From Ananas comosus (lineage: Eukaryota > Streptophyta > Magnoliopsida > Poales > Bromeliaceae), in contig NC_033640.1 of the NCBI RefSeq assembly GCF_001540865.1, positions 345,174-409,173 on the forward strand: 64,000 nucleotides of DNA. The letters run 5' to 3'. Below are positions 50,442-62,414 of this stretch, one piece after another; the first letter of the stretch is position 1, and the number at the start of each line of letters is the position of its first letter. The notes beneath the pieces are model-generated. The model did no database searches. It saw only the letters and a list, made by a program, of their open reading frames with translations, and was not told the DNA's origin. The position numbers and the translations under genes are program-made.

Positions 50442-53150
50442 TCACTTCACAGCAAATCCAGAGGAGGAAAAGCTATCTTCTAGACGCTTTGACAGACTCT
50501 TCAAGCATAATTCAGAGGGAATAGACGGATAATTCAGAGGGAATAGACGGAATATGTGGTTCAGCACGTGGAAGCTCCCCTGAAGCGTCGGCATCAAATT
50601 AAACATCTACAGAAGTTAAAAAAAGGAAAAAAAAAAAAAAAACAATTAGGTCCCTCGTCATTAGCATTTGATATATATATCGGTTGATAGCAATGACTGC
50701 ATATACAAATAGAAGCCTTACTTGAAACGAAAAGCACATAAACAGAAAGATAACATAACTTTCAACATACATATTTACTGCTGCTTGCACTTCTGCTATT
50801 ATGAACAACTACAAGGGGCGGGCAAGATAAACATAAACCAAAAAGTACAAAGGATTGGGGATTAAGTATAATACGTTTACAATCGTAATGGACTTTTCTA
50901 TTGAGAAAATAACCAGGGGTTAATTTACTGAAAATAGTAAGAGGAATGGAGGCAAAAAAAAGAGGGGATCATTACAGGAAAGTCAACGATCCAAAGAATT
51001 GGAACCAACGTGCAACTACACTGCACCAATCCTTGGGATCTAGCCGCTCCGATACCAATTTGTAATGACCCCCGACAATCCGCAACCCGCCGATGATGAT
51101 AATCGGTTGAGTGGATATCGGGCTGCCTTCTCAGCATGATCCTCAATTAGGCGGATAGTGGGTCCGCGTTTTACGCCCGATTCAGCAATCCGACCGCCCG
51201 ATCCGCCATTTGCTGAAGTATTACTACTTCCCCAAGTTTGTAGATTTGGTCGGATCTCCCTCCACCCGATCTCCTCTCTCCTCTCTGTCTCCGCCCTATC
51301 TCCTCTCTCCTCTCTGTCTCCGCCCGATCTCCTCTCTCCTCTCTGTCCCCGCCCAATCTCCTCTCTCCTCTCTGTCTCCATGGATGCCCTAGTCACCTCC
51401 GGTTTCTTCTCCGTCAGCGCCCGAGTCCTTCGAAGGCGCTCCCTGCAGGATCCATCCTGTTGCCGCCACTTATTTCATCCCTACCTAAGTTACTGTCTTA
51501 ACTACCTTCCTCTTCTAACTAGGTTGTTAGATATTTCTCTGCTCTCTTTCCATTCCTCTTTCATTTTGCTTTTATTTAGATCAGGCTTTATTGAGAACTA
51601 TTTACCTATCTAGCCTCTTTACAAAAAAATATTTCCTATCTAGCCTTCTTTTGAAAAATATTCCCCATCTAGCCTCATTTTCAAAGATTAGAGAAAAAAA
51701 GATAAATTAATTCCTTTAATATATATTAAGGGGTTAAGTGGGGGAGATTATTTTTTTCTCTCTCCTCTCCTATTTCCCGAGATTCCTTCTCGCTCTCTAA
51801 TTTTTGCGTATAATTTATCTCATATAGATTTATTTCAAAATAGAAAATTTTTATATAGCGCATCAACCAATTCCAATCTTTTTATATTTTGATGGAAATA
51901 TTATGCATGGTTCGGAAGGAGTTGATTATAATGGTCCTGATCCAAAACTATTTGGATTTCTCGTACTTTAGGTTTTAATACATTAAAACATAAAATTTAT
52001 AGGCCGAATGGGATCAAGATTATTTTGATATAAAAATTAATGGGAGAGGAGAGAGAAAAAGATAATCTCCCCCACTTAACCCCTTAATATATATTAAAGG
52101 AATTAATTTATCTTTTTTTCTCTAATCTTTGAAGATGAGGCTAGATGGGGAATATTTTTCAAAGGGAGGCTAGATAGGGAATATTTTTTTGTAAAGAAGC
52201 TAGATAGGTAAATAGTTCCTTTATTGAGGCCATATCGAGTATCTGCCTCAGATATGATAATCCTTAACCCCGGATCCATATCATCATCCCAAGCACCGAA
52301 CAAACATATATTATTATTATATAATAATAAAATCAATCGGTTTCTCTTTCATTTCCATCAATCCTATGGACGGGGATTTCGAATCTCATCAAACAAACAA
52401 ACAAACAAACAAAAATTCTAGATCGGATCGGAAGGAAAAAGAGATGATCGTTCTTTCATTTACCGGATTGCAAATCCGGTCAAACCAACAAAAAAACCCT
52501 AGATCTGATTTGTCTCTCCCAAACGATGCCGCACTTGATTCCTCTTTCATAGTTTGATTTCAACTTATTCTACATCAGATTTTCAAATCTCCACGAACAA
52601 CTACCCAAAGAAGAAAACCTAGATCGGTGGAAACCTAAATCGGTGGCTCGATTCTTCTTTCTCCTTTAATTTCAGATTCAGATATCAAATCCCACAAAAA
52701 AAAAAAATAAAAAAAAAATCCAACAAGACTTGATGATTATGCTTTAATTGATAAACCTAAACTAGATCTGTTGCAGCGTTCTTCGTGGTTCGAAAGAAAG
52801 AAACTACAGACCTGGATGCACTCTTGCCGGAGGTTTTCGCCGGCGAGCTGGATGACGCCGGAGACGGAGACGAGCAAGCCACCCTGGGGGGGGACATAGT
52901 GCTGGCAGTCGACGGTATAGATGTGGTGGAACTGGAAGGGGAGGGAGGCGAGCTTGGCGACGATGGCCTGCGCGCCCTGGATCTTGTCGCCCTCGAACGT
53001 CAGCATCGACCCTTCCTGGTACAGAGCCCCCAGCGCCGCCCGGTTCTCGTTGAACGTCTTGCAGTAGTGCTCCGCGAACGCCCGGGCCATCACGTCCGGA
53101 TCGCTCGATCGATCCATCGCTCGCTCGTGCAAACGCTCGAGATATACCAT
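50442..53150 (-). CDS. NTF2-like protein, divergent copy A with altered C-terminus
   Basis: NTF2 imports Ran-GDP into the nucleus. Exon 1 is 53117-52812 from the ATG giving MDRSSDPDVMARAFAEHYCK; an in-frame ATG at 53150 would add MVYLERLHERA. It keeps QEGSMLTFEGDKIQGAQAIV. Exon 2 is 50606-50442, phase 0 after a GTCTGT donor. Compared with copy B, the ancestral start codon is lost and replaced 12 bp upstream. The middle is changed (FQFHHIYTVDCQHYVPPQGG), and exon 2 contains a direct 22-bp duplication (ATAATTCAGAGGGAATAGAC plus GG on the plus strand). The normal FRLNYA ending is replaced by FRLFPLNYPSIPSELC and about 20 further residues, ending SSGFAVK. The frame stays open, so it may be expressed, but it could equally be a decaying paralogue. 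Confidence 0.75.
51000..51590 (-). mobile_element. LTR-retrotransposon fragment in NTF2-A intron
   Basis: On the minus strand, CGGGGGTCATTACA is followed by AATTGGTATCGGAGCGGC. The latter resembles the plant primer-binding site complementary to initiator tRNA-Met (TGGTATCAGAGC) next to an LTR 3' end. The LTR would lie at about 51061-51582. Homology between duplication units A and B breaks at about 50983, next to this fragment, supporting insertion into unit A only. The LTR's other end and target duplication were not identified. Confidence 0.5.
51262..51380. repeat. Minisatellite of CT-rich units
   Basis: Four units of about 28-29 bp containing ATCTCCTCTCTCCTCTCTGT followed by CTCCGCCC. ORFs on both strands here are low-complexity artefacts of the repeat. 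Confidence 0.85.
51595..52218. mobile_element. Mutator-type MITE, 624 bp, in NTF2-A intron
   Basis: Long terminal inverted repeats (about 180 bp each): left GAACTATTTACCTATCTAGC, right reverse complement GAACTATTTACCTATCTAGC. The arms continue through GGGGTTAAGTGGGGGAGATT. Flanked by a perfect 9-bp direct repeat CTTTATTGA at 51586-51594 and 52219-52227. No transposase. Confidence 0.93.
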
Positions 53151-53385
53151 TGTTAAGAAGATGTAAAGGATCACGATGATCTCGACAGAGAGGAAGAGGA
53201 AGAGGAAGAGGCGAACGGAGGAGAAGAGGAGGAGGGGCGGAGCGGCGGCGCTCCTTATATGTAATGATAATGATAATGTAATATATACAATAGTAAGGAT
53301 ATTAATGAGAAATTCTAAGTCGGTGACTAATGAATGTGCTAACCTACTTTCGCCCACCAGCTTTTTTTTTTTTTTTTTTTTTTTT

Positions 53386-53604
53386 TTTGGTGCACCCGGT
53401 GTATCATGTTTACTTTAAATTTTTAATTTTTAATTTTAATTTAATATTATATTCAAAAAATATATGTAAAAAATAATTTTAAATCTTAAATTTTAAATTA
53501 TTTTATATATATTTTTAAAATATCATAATATTTATAATTAAATTATTAATGAATAAATAAAAAAAATAAAATTTTAAAATAATACTAGTGCACCGGCTGC
53601 ATAA
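53386..53604. mobile_element. Small AT-rich inverted-repeat element between the NTF2 units
   Basis: Left GGTGCACCCGGTGTATC and right, reverse-complemented, TGCAGCCGGTGCACTAG pair over about 14 bp around an AT-rich core. It follows a long poly(T) run (53361-53388). Sits at the junction of duplication units A and B. Confidence 0.5.
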
Positions 53605-54237
53605 AAAAAAAAAAATCCAACTTTTCTCCTTGGATGAGCAATCCGAAACAATTTTGGTTCGTGCCATGATAGAAATATATATATGATGAATAGATCCTCT
53701 TCATAGTTCTCTTCTAACTCAGACAGGAGGGAAGAAGCAACTTGAAGAACATGTGTTTAAAATATAGAGAGGTTGATATTTTGCTTATGTCATGTTTTTC
53801 CTTCCAGTATTGTCCTTCTACACCCTACTTCTGTTTGTTCACTTCCTTTTCCTTTATTTGCAAATGACAAACTCCTTTGCTCATGTTTTGTATTATTACA
53901 ATTAAAAAGAAAAGGTAGCATGATTAGGACAGATCAGATGATTCTTATTACTACTGAAAAGAAAAGGAAACATGATTAGGACAGATCAGATGATTGTTGG
54001 AGATGAGTAATGGATCCGAAACATTAAGATGGCAACAATGCTTCTGAATGTTGTATGGCAAAAAGAGGTTTGTCGATTTATCAACAATCACATAGGGGAT
54101 CATTTGTAAGGCACCCAAAGCATTATTTTCTGAACTAAAAAACTGCTGATAAACTGACATTGGCATTGTGCATGAGAAATGCAAAACTTACTATTGATTA
54201 GTTTAATGTTTTTGAGTAGAAATCTTGTCATCAAAAT

Positions 54238-54270
<33 letters not shown>

Positions 54271-54325
54271 GCTCTTGAAATTCATGAACATAGTACAAAG
54301 TATATGATTAAAATTCAAACTTCAA

Positions 54326-54742
54326 CTAGGACTCTTTTACATAATCCAAGCACAAGAGATATGCAACCAAGCCCACAACAGGGACGAATCTTAAGACATT
54401 TACGAGTTCTGTATAATCTTCTTTTACATTTTGAAGGTTGTCACCAATCAACCAAGGTTGGAATACGGCGTAAAGTAGAATATCCCATATGAATGCATAA
54501 GCAAGCCTCTCTGATCCGATATAATTTCCCAAATATAGCCATCGATCAGCTAGACTTCCGAAACCACCATCGGCACGACCAAAAAGAGCCCAAAGTGTCG
54601 AGACAACGCAGACAAATCCACCAATTAAAGCCACGATGGGCGCACCTCTTACCATCACTGAACCCAACTGAGATGGTTTTGTGGGATACTGGTTCGAGTC
54701 CGCATCATTAAGTCGGATCGCCATGTAAGGTATTAAGAAGAC
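54326..54742 (-). pseudogene. Terminal-exon fragment of a multi-pass membrane protein
   Basis: Open frame read as VFLIPYMAIRLNDADSNQ, then several hydrophobic stretches (PIVALIGGFVCVVSTLWALF; AYAFIWDILLYAVFQPWLIG; LRFVPVVGLVAYLLCL), ending DYVKES. A convincing acceptor, TTGCTTGCTCAG, precedes it on the minus strand, and the open frame upstream of that has only a TTG start. It therefore looks like the last exon of a longer gene whose other exons are absent. I think it resembles a plant plastid-type membrane protein of unknown function, but cannot name it. Codons look constrained, so the fragment is recent, or part of a gene disrupted by the assembly N at 54943. Confidence 0.55.
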
Positions 54743-54942
54743 TGAGCAAGCAATGCCAAGAAGCAGAGACAAGTTCAATCAGATAAAATAGCTTACCATA
54801 GTTTTTCTTCTTCTTTTTTTTTTTCTGTTTTTGACAAAAGAACAAATTAGTAACTTATGATTCCTTTAAATATGTGTTTGCAAATTAAGCAACAATAACA
54901 GGACTAGATCTGTTCATCGCAAGGTGCCTTTCTCATAAATTC

Positions 54943-54943
54943 N
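54943..54943. other. Single N beside a poly(A) run
   Basis: One undetermined base before about 23 A residues, next to where units A and B stop matching. It may hide a collapsed stretch. Confidence 0.9.
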
Positions 54944-55063
54944 AAAAAAAAAAAAAAAAAAAAAAACCAAAGACGAAAACGAGCAAAGAAGGAAATAACA
55001 ACCATCACTTCATAGCAAATCCAAAAGAGGAAAAGTTATCTTCCAGACTCTCTAAAAGACTCT

Positions 55064-57716
55064 TCAAGCATAATTCAGACGGAATATGTCATTCAGCACG
55101 TAGAAGCTCCCCTGAGGCGTCGGCATCAAATGAAACATCTATGGAAATTAAACAAAAAAAAAGAAAAAGGAAAAAAAAAGGCAATTAGGTCTCTCGTCAT
55201 TAGCATTTGATACATATAGGTTGATAGCAATGATTGCATATACAAAGAGAAGCCTTACTTGAAACGAAAAGCACATAAACAGAAAGATAACATAACTTTC
55301 AACATATCCATGAACTGCTGCTCGCACTTCTGCTATTATGAACAACTACGAGGGGCGGACAAGATAAACATAAACCAAAAAGTACAAAGGATTGGGGATT
55401 AAGTATAATTTGTTTACAATCATAATGAACTTTTCTATTTAGAAAATAACCAGGGGATAATATGCTGAAAAAAGTAAAGAGGAAACTGACATTACGGATC
55501 AAGTTTAACCAAAGATGACTTTCGTGGAGGCAAAAAAAAAAGGGGATCACTACAGAAAAGTCACAAACACAAATAAAACACGGACGAATGCTCGCAAAAC
55601 AATTGCACATATTACACGCACGCGCGCGCACACAGCTTTTGAGGGGAGTTAAATTCTTTGCCAATGATGCCAAACAACAAACTATGCACTTATTTTGTCA
55701 TTTCATTGAGCTTTTGAATGGAGTTAAATTCTTTGCCAATGACGTCAAACAACGCACCGTGCAACTATTTTGTCATTTCATTCAATTGGAATAATTGTAG
55801 TCAAAATTCTTCGCCACGGTCCAAAGGTCCTATCACAATCAATCCAATCCTAGAGCTTCTTTGTTACATAGTTAGGCATTTTCCTCGCAGATTAAGAACC
55901 CCAGACGTACACTTGATCAATCAAATCACTCTCGAGCAACATAGAACCAACCGTCTTCTTCACAACTTATGAAGATTCAAAAGTTCCTTTTCTTTTCCCA
56001 TCCAACCTACCTTCATCAGCTTTTCTTATTCCTCTTTTACAATAGTCTATCATATTTCTGGTTCATCCAGCTCGTAGAAAAATGAGAAAACAAAAAATAG
56101 CACAAGGGTCAAATATCTTTTTTCTATATACTTTGTGCTCCTAAAAAAGAGAACCTCAAAATCAATCTCTCATCTAAAAGCTATGGGGCATGCCAAATCC
56201 ATGCCTAAAGAGCAAAAATTCTCCTCCTAATCGTAGCAAGCAATCAATAAAATCGGATTCAAATCTCAAACAGGTGCATAAGATTTCCCCTAAAAGAACA
56301 ATTAACTAAGAAAGAAAACCCTAGATTCATAATCCACAAGGATGAAATCAAGGAAGCTTAGAGACATAAGGCTCCAGACCAAGAAGAGACATAGGGAAGA
56401 AAACAGGGCACATCAGATTAGTCGAAGACTGTTGGCTTAAATGGGCCAGCATCCTGCCCTGTGGCGGGAGGCCATGTGGGCCGAGTCATGTTCGAAATGG
56501 CGTGAGGCTGGGTTGGGCCGAGTCATGTTCGAAGTGGCGTGAGGCCAGGTGGGCCGAGTCACAATCGAGACCCGTGGGCGCTGTTTCTGTACGCTTTAAG
56601 TGAATTGGTTGCGTATTTCTAACAGCTCGAGCTTTTGGGATTAATGGTTAGCGCCAACGATCCGACAAAGACACCCTAAACATCAACAAATGACCTCATT
56701 CTCTATTGATTAGACCACCTTGCAAAAAGAAAGTAAGCCCCCTCCCAAAAAAAAACCAACAAAAGAACACAACACACGGAACCCTAAAACAGGCTGGCCA
56801 CAAGGAAAGCATAGAATGTATAGGAGTAAAGGCACATCAATTACACTTTATCTAGTAGGATCGACCATTATCTGATCGCCAATCATCATTTAAACATGAT
56901 TGAGTGAACACCATATCATATCAAATAGAGGGGGAAAAATTAAAAATCTAACAATGATATCGTTCTCAGGTTGCTTTAGCACCAAAAAAAGTTAAAGAAA
57001 GAAAGTAGTGAAGGGGAAAAAAAAAAACCATAAATCTGGTTGATCTCTTCCTCCGTTTTAACTACGCTGGCTCGGCAGCGAAAACCCCTAGATCCATTTC
57101 ACCACAAGGATCAAACACAAAAGGCACAAGAAAAGAAGTGCTATCAATCAATCGAGTCATCGATCTCTTCTCTCTTCTTACTTAGATTGGGGAGTAGAAT
57201 ATGGAAGAAAAAATAAAAAGCAAAACTCCAGATGAAACTGAACACAAGTGTCGAAAAATGAGAAGGAAACCCTAGATCCAGCCTCATTTCCATTTCCGCC
57301 TGATTGGATACCAAGACCTATCAAATAGCCCTCATTTACATAATAATAAAATCAGACGCTAGAGTAGATCTGTTGCAGCATGCATTCAGAAGTTCGAAAG
57401 AGAGGAAGAAACTACTGACCTGGCTGAACTTGAGCTGGTGGTTTTCGCCGGCGAGCTGGATGGCGCCGGAGACGAAGACGAGCATGCCGCCCTGGGGGCC
57501 GGAGGGCTGGCAGTCGACGGTGGAGATGTGGTGGAGGCACTGCTGGAAGGGGAGGGAGGTGAGCTTGGCGACGATGGACTGCGCGCCCTGGATCTTGTCG
57601 CCCTCGAACGTCAGCATCGACCCCTCCTGGTACAGCCCCCCCAGCGCCGCCCGGTTCCCGTCGAACGTCCTGTAGTAGTGCTCCACGAACGCCCGCGCCA
57701 CCCCGTCCGGATCCAT
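55064..57716 (-). CDS. NTF2: Nuclear transport factor 2 (NTF2), intact copy B
   Basis: Small protein that carries Ran-GDP from cytoplasm to nucleus and binds FG-nucleoporins. Exon 1 is 57716-57420 (99 codons) and exon 2 is 55138-55064 (24 codons plus stop), joined in phase 0 with a GTCAGT donor and a CCATAG acceptor. The result is 123 residues, the standard plant NTF2 length. It begins MDPDGVARAFVEHYYRTFDG, contains YQEGSMLTFEGDKIQGAQSI, HHISTVDCQPSGPQGGMLVF and VSGAIQLAGENHQLKFSQ, and ends MFHLMPTPQGSFYVLNDIFR-LNYA. All conserved positions I can recall are present, so this copy should be functional. The 2.3-kb intron holds the dispersed repeat at 56431. The upstream open frame (to 57914) crosses (CT)n and is not part of the protein. 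Confidence 0.95.
56431..56667 (+). repeat. Dispersed repeat in NTF2-B intron
   Basis: Inverted copy of 10982-11238. Internal near-repeats GGGCCGAGTCATGTTCGAA plus RTGGCGTGAGG occur twice (56479-56544). Retrotransposon-like by appearance only. Confidence 0.75.
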
Positions 57717-58005
57717 CGATCGATCGATCAAAAACTCTCGATACTCGATTTCGATGATGATGATGAAGATGATGAAGACGATGATCTCTCTCTCTCTCTC
57801 TATACTCTCTCTCTCTCTCTCTCTCTCGGTCTCTTGAGAGAGAGGAAGAGGAAGAGGCGAATGGAGGAAGAAGAGGAAGTGGAGAGGAGGGGGATCGGCG
57901 GCGACTCCAAGCAAGATAATAATATAATATATATATATATATATAATTATATATATGAGAAATTCTGAATCGGTGACTAATGAATGTGGTGGCCTATTTG
58001 TGGCC

Positions 58006-58638
58006 TGTAGCTAGCTAGGTTTTTTCCCTTTTTTTTCTTTTTTTCCGGGAGAGTCCCTCAAGTATATCGATATTGCTATTAGGTCGTTTTATTTTATTTT
58101 TATTTTTTGTAGTTGTTTAAACAATTGAGGTAGTTTAGTTTAGTTTAGTTTTTTTTTCCCCTTTTCTTTCGGTTTGTAATTGGTCAGTTGATACTGACTT
58201 AAAGAGAGAGAGAGAGAGAGAAAAATTATTGATTTTAAATTTTGAAAAAAAATGCAACAAGGATAAAATTTTTGTAGTTAAAAGTTAAAAGGTAAACTTC
58301 AAATACCATCCATATAACTTTATACTTTTTTATTTTAGTATTCATGTAGTTTAAAGTGTATCAAGTTAGTGTCATGTGGTTTTATTTTTATTTTTTCGTT
58401 AATTTTTTCGTTAATATTTTATTAAATTATATACAAAAAAAATTTCAGATATCACACATAGGTTTATCAAATATTCACTTTAGTACCCTTTAGTTTTAAC
58501 TTTGTCGCTAATTTAATGAAAAAAATTAGTTGAATCGATAATAAAAATATAAAAATAAAATTATAAGATACTAAATTAATTTACTTTAAACTATAAAATA
58601 AAGTTAAAAAAAATGAAATATAGATGAATCGTCAAAAC
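58006..58638. other. Upstream region of NTF2-B with a degraded MITE
   Basis: 58291-58600 resembles the left arm of the TGTGGTTTCG MITEs (AAACTTCAAATACC, TAGTTTAAAGTGTATCAAGT, TGTGGTTTTATTTTTATTTT) with a decayed right arm. (GA)n at 58204-58221. No gene. Confidence 0.5.
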
Positions 58639-58798
58639 TTTTTTTTTTTTTTTTGAGAGATAGATAGCACGCCATTCGCTTCGCTTATTTCATTTAGAAA
58701 TAAACTTAGTTTGAAATATGAATCAACTAAGATTCGAACTTAAGACCTCGGATACCAACCATCAAGTCCTTTGCCACTTTGATCTAGGGACGGTCGGT
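58639..58798 (-). mobile_element. tRNA-derived SINE, copy 5
   Basis: Minus orientation: on the minus strand CCGACCGTCCCTAGATCAAA, AAGTTCGAATCTTAGTTGAT, AACTAAGTTTATTTCTAAAT, then a poly(A) tail (poly(T) 58639-58654). The possible target duplication is weak (GTCAAAAC against GTCAAGAG). Confidence 0.82.
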
Positions 58799-59295
58799 CA
58801 AGAGGACATAGCCAAATTGAAGTACCAAATAGTAGACCACAAAAAAAAAAAAAGAAAAAAAATGCAAATAAAATAATTTTTTATCAAAAATTTAGAGACT
58901 ATGATTTACGAATGCAATTTAGCCTATTTTTCACTTGCTGGTATGAAGATCGGTTATTCGATCCCCCACTAATAAATCGTCAATCCTCAACATCTACGAA
59001 AAGAATACTATATTAAGTACTGAATTTAATTCTTCAAAAAAGAAAAACACAAAAAAAAAACTTTTCTCACATCAGGAAGAAGTACGTAGATGCATACATA
59101 CATACATGGCTAACATATATATACATGGATAATACATTTTAAATATCAATATATATGCTAAGTACGCCAACATATTTTCACGCGTACATTTATACATTCG
59201 CATAGTAGTAGTAGTAGCAGGAGACGCAGAACAACAAACAAACTACAACCTATAGCTAAGTACATGCGACTCTCCGACAACCATGGACTAGCGTT
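58799..59295 (-). other. 3' flank of the MADS-box gene
   Basis: Non-coding; includes tandem ACATACATAC (59095-59105) and a (TAG)n run (59205-59217). The 3' UTR probably lies at its right end. Confidence 0.45.
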
Positions 59296-62200
59296 TTACG
59301 TGTCCAGTAACAAGAAGGGCAGCGGCTGCACCTGCGTCCCCCACCGCGGCAATCGCGGGACGTCACGGTGGGGGATCGCATTCCCGCCGCTGCACTCACC
59401 GCATTCGTCGCCGCCGCCGCCGTTGTTGCTGCTGCTCACGCCTATCCCGTCGCCACCGTGCTCGTCTTGCCTCTCCATGTTGAGATACTTCCATATACGA
59501 GCACCATGCGAGAGCCACGTTGAGTGAGATGATGATCATGATGTTAATAATGAGGGTGGGTAAAAGATGATCATGAGAAGCAGCTTACTGATTGGAGTAC
59601 CCTCCTCTTTTCAAGAAGCTTCTCCCCCTGCGAATCCGCAATATAACAAGTTAAGAGAGACAAACTGAAACGATCGATAGTGCGCGTAAACTTATTTTAA
59701 TATGGTAACATGCAAGGTTATCTTGCATGTAAGTGGTACCACGACTCTTTCGGGTTCGTTCCCTCAGCAATTTTGAAGATTCAATTGATCTCTATGCTCT
59801 TATCGTGCTGGTTCAACTGCGCCGTTTAAGTAGAACTTTTTAAGAAGCACTAGCAGCCTTTTTCCACACTTTTGTTACCATCCACTCAGTCTATCCTACT
59901 GCAGACAGATATTCAGAGGAACTTAGTTTGCGTTAGCTTCTCGTTACAGCAAAAGCTTAAGAGCTTTGTTTGCCGAACACAGGCTATCTGTCTTCGGAGT
60001 ACAGAAGAAGTTCAAAATCCTAAGCCCTAACTTGCACAAAGTGATGAATAGTATTAAGGAATCATGATCTCTTAGTCTTTGCTGAAGGTTGTTGAGAATT
60101 TATCATGAGATACTAGTGGGGATGCTAAAAACTGTTGGAAGAGGATCATCAGATGCTGGTGGTAATCAAACAAAGAAAAGAGATTAGTTAGCGTGTAGTT
60201 AAGAGCTGTCGCACCCGAATTGTTCTATAACTAGTGGAGCGGTTTGTCTGCAGTGTGCGACGTTCAACTAGCCCACTTATCTTGTCAACTTTGACTGAAG
60301 CATCTCAGGCCACAATGTCTAAAGTCGGCTTCTGCAAAAAGCTACAAACACTAGCGGGCTAGTTGCGCCTTACGAAAGTGATTTAACAGCCAAGATCTAT
60401 ATCTTCCTAAGTGGATTAGTGCTTATCTAGTCTAGTACAGAATTGGGACATTGATGCTATGGACAAAGAAGATTCCTGACCTAAAATTTCCCTTTGCATC
60501 ACCCCTATCAAAGATCATATTCTAGTTGTGAAATGCTAAAGATTCCCAATATAAAAAATAGAAGAGCACTTTTTCTTTAATTTTCCCCTTTGCATCCCCC
60601 CGTATCTAAGATCATATTCTAAAAGGTGTGAACTGCTATGCACTATACATAAGTGCATCGGATAATCAAAGTTATCTATGTTGATCAAATCGACTAGAAA
60701 GAAAAAATGTATAAAGTTTTCACATACCTTTTCCTGAAGCTCAGCGATCATATCCATCATCACTTGAGTCTGTGTGCATGCACAGCACCAGATTATAATG
60801 TAAAATCTGTAAAGTTGCTTTACCATTTTCACAATTTGGCATAATAAATTTGAACCGCGGATGTCATTTTAAAGATCCATACTTCTTTCGGTAAGAAGTT
60901 TCTTATCCAAATCAGGAAATTTTCCTGCTAAACAGGGGTAAAGTTTGCTAACCTTTCGGGCAATTGTTTGTGTTAATGCACCATCCAGTTCACTTTCAAC
61001 TTGGTTGAGCTCATCAAAGCTCAGCTGTGCGATGTTTGACTTGTCTAGTGACCTGAAATGTACTCTGTTGTGCATCAACAAATAGAAAATCGTGTATTGG
61101 TGTTTTAAAATAGAGTGGTGCATCACCTTTGAGAAAACTCCAATAGCTCATCTTTAGTTCTTGGACAAGCAAAGCCCTTGGTGCCCTGCAGAGGTTGAAA
61201 GTTAATTTATGAAATAACATAGTGTAACCCCCATATTCTGAGTGAAATTCTCAGCACTACTTGTAGGCATATGCATAAATCTACGACATAGGCACCAGTA
61301 GCATGCCGTCATTTAAGTTCTGTTTATATAGAAGGGATTCCATTTATGTTTTTGGTTCAGAAAATGCTTTTGAAACATTGATCTAGTCCACAAGCTCTTT
61401 AGTTGGAACTTTTACACGGTTAGGTGCTGCTTTCGAGAAAAACTTTCTTAATTTTCATGTCAAATAACAAAGCAACAAAACCACAACATGCTGCACTGAT
61501 AGTATACTTACCTGTACTATTCTTTCTGCATGTGAAAATTGTCGATAGTGAGCAATTATTTTGTCCATGCTGAAAAAGAGATGCAGTTGTTAGTTCATAT
61601 TCAATTGGTTTGTTCTTCTTCATAAATGTCAAAGTGAAAAAAAATGCATTTCACATGCCTAGTTTCAATATTGCATAAAACAAGGTCCGTTAAGTCGCAC
61701 ATGAATCCTAAGATAGGCAAGTTAATTCTTATATGTTAGAGCAGAAGGCTTGCAATTATTTCATTCGCTATGTATAATGTCTAGCCATCTTCCCCTGTTA
61801 ATGCAATGCTTCTCTCAAAAGATTTTCACCAATTCAGACATGAAACTCACATATTGAAAAGAGTAGTTCTTTGTGTACCTCAGAAGGCCCTTAGAAAGGT
61901 TTTTGCGGAGTTAGTATCTTATAGTTAATGATTGTTCAGAAGCAAAGGTTTGTTATTACAAGGGTGTGCTCGGTTCGACGTAAAACTATGAAAAAAAAAA
62001 TTTCGGTGGAAAAAATTTTCGGAGGAAAATAAATTTTATGTCTTCTAGTGTTTGGTTTATAGAAAAAAATTTATTTTTTGTTACGGTTGTTTGGTTGAAA
62101 GAAAAAGAAGAAAAGGTTATATATTTTTTCTTATTCTATATATTTTATATTATTGATATATAATTATTATCATATTACATATATTAGTATTATAGTTTAT

Positions 62201-62363
62201 ATTTATAAATAAAATATATTTAAAATATATTATACAATAATTAAGTATGTAATGTAATGTATATAATATAATAGTATATATTTAATACTATAAAATAAAT
62301 TACTAGATATTTATAAATAAAATATTATATAATAAATATATTTATATTAAAAATAAAATACTA

Positions 62364-62414
<51 letters not shown>

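Larger units (their letters stand above)
49094..53350. repeat. Tandem duplication unit A (NTF2 copy A)
   Basis: Starts ATGATGAATAGATCCTCTTC in the 3' flank of the phospholipase gene and ends around TCTAAGTCGGTGACTAATGA. Unit B (53684-58005) starts and ends the same way and matches through the NTF2 exons and most flanks. Unit A carries its own insertions: an LTR fragment and a MITE in the NTF2 intron. Confidence 0.85.
53684..58005. repeat. Tandem duplication unit B (NTF2 copy B)
   Basis: Second unit, beginning ATGATGAATAGATCCTCTTC as in unit A, although no phospholipase gene precedes it here. It also has a local duplication of about 60 bp not in A: CATGATTAGGACAGATCAGA occurs at 53919 and again at 53970. 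The middle (54270-54960) differs from unit A. Confidence 0.85.

Noticed and set aside
51040..51613. Arg/Glu-rich and Ser/Leu-rich ORFs on both strands
   Set aside because: Produced by the CT-rich minisatellite inside an LTR fragment.
57717..57914. Longer NTF2-B start within the upstream open frame
   Set aside because: Upstream codons pass through (CT)n and (GAT)n. The MDPD start gives the exact plant NTF2 N-terminus and 123-residue length.
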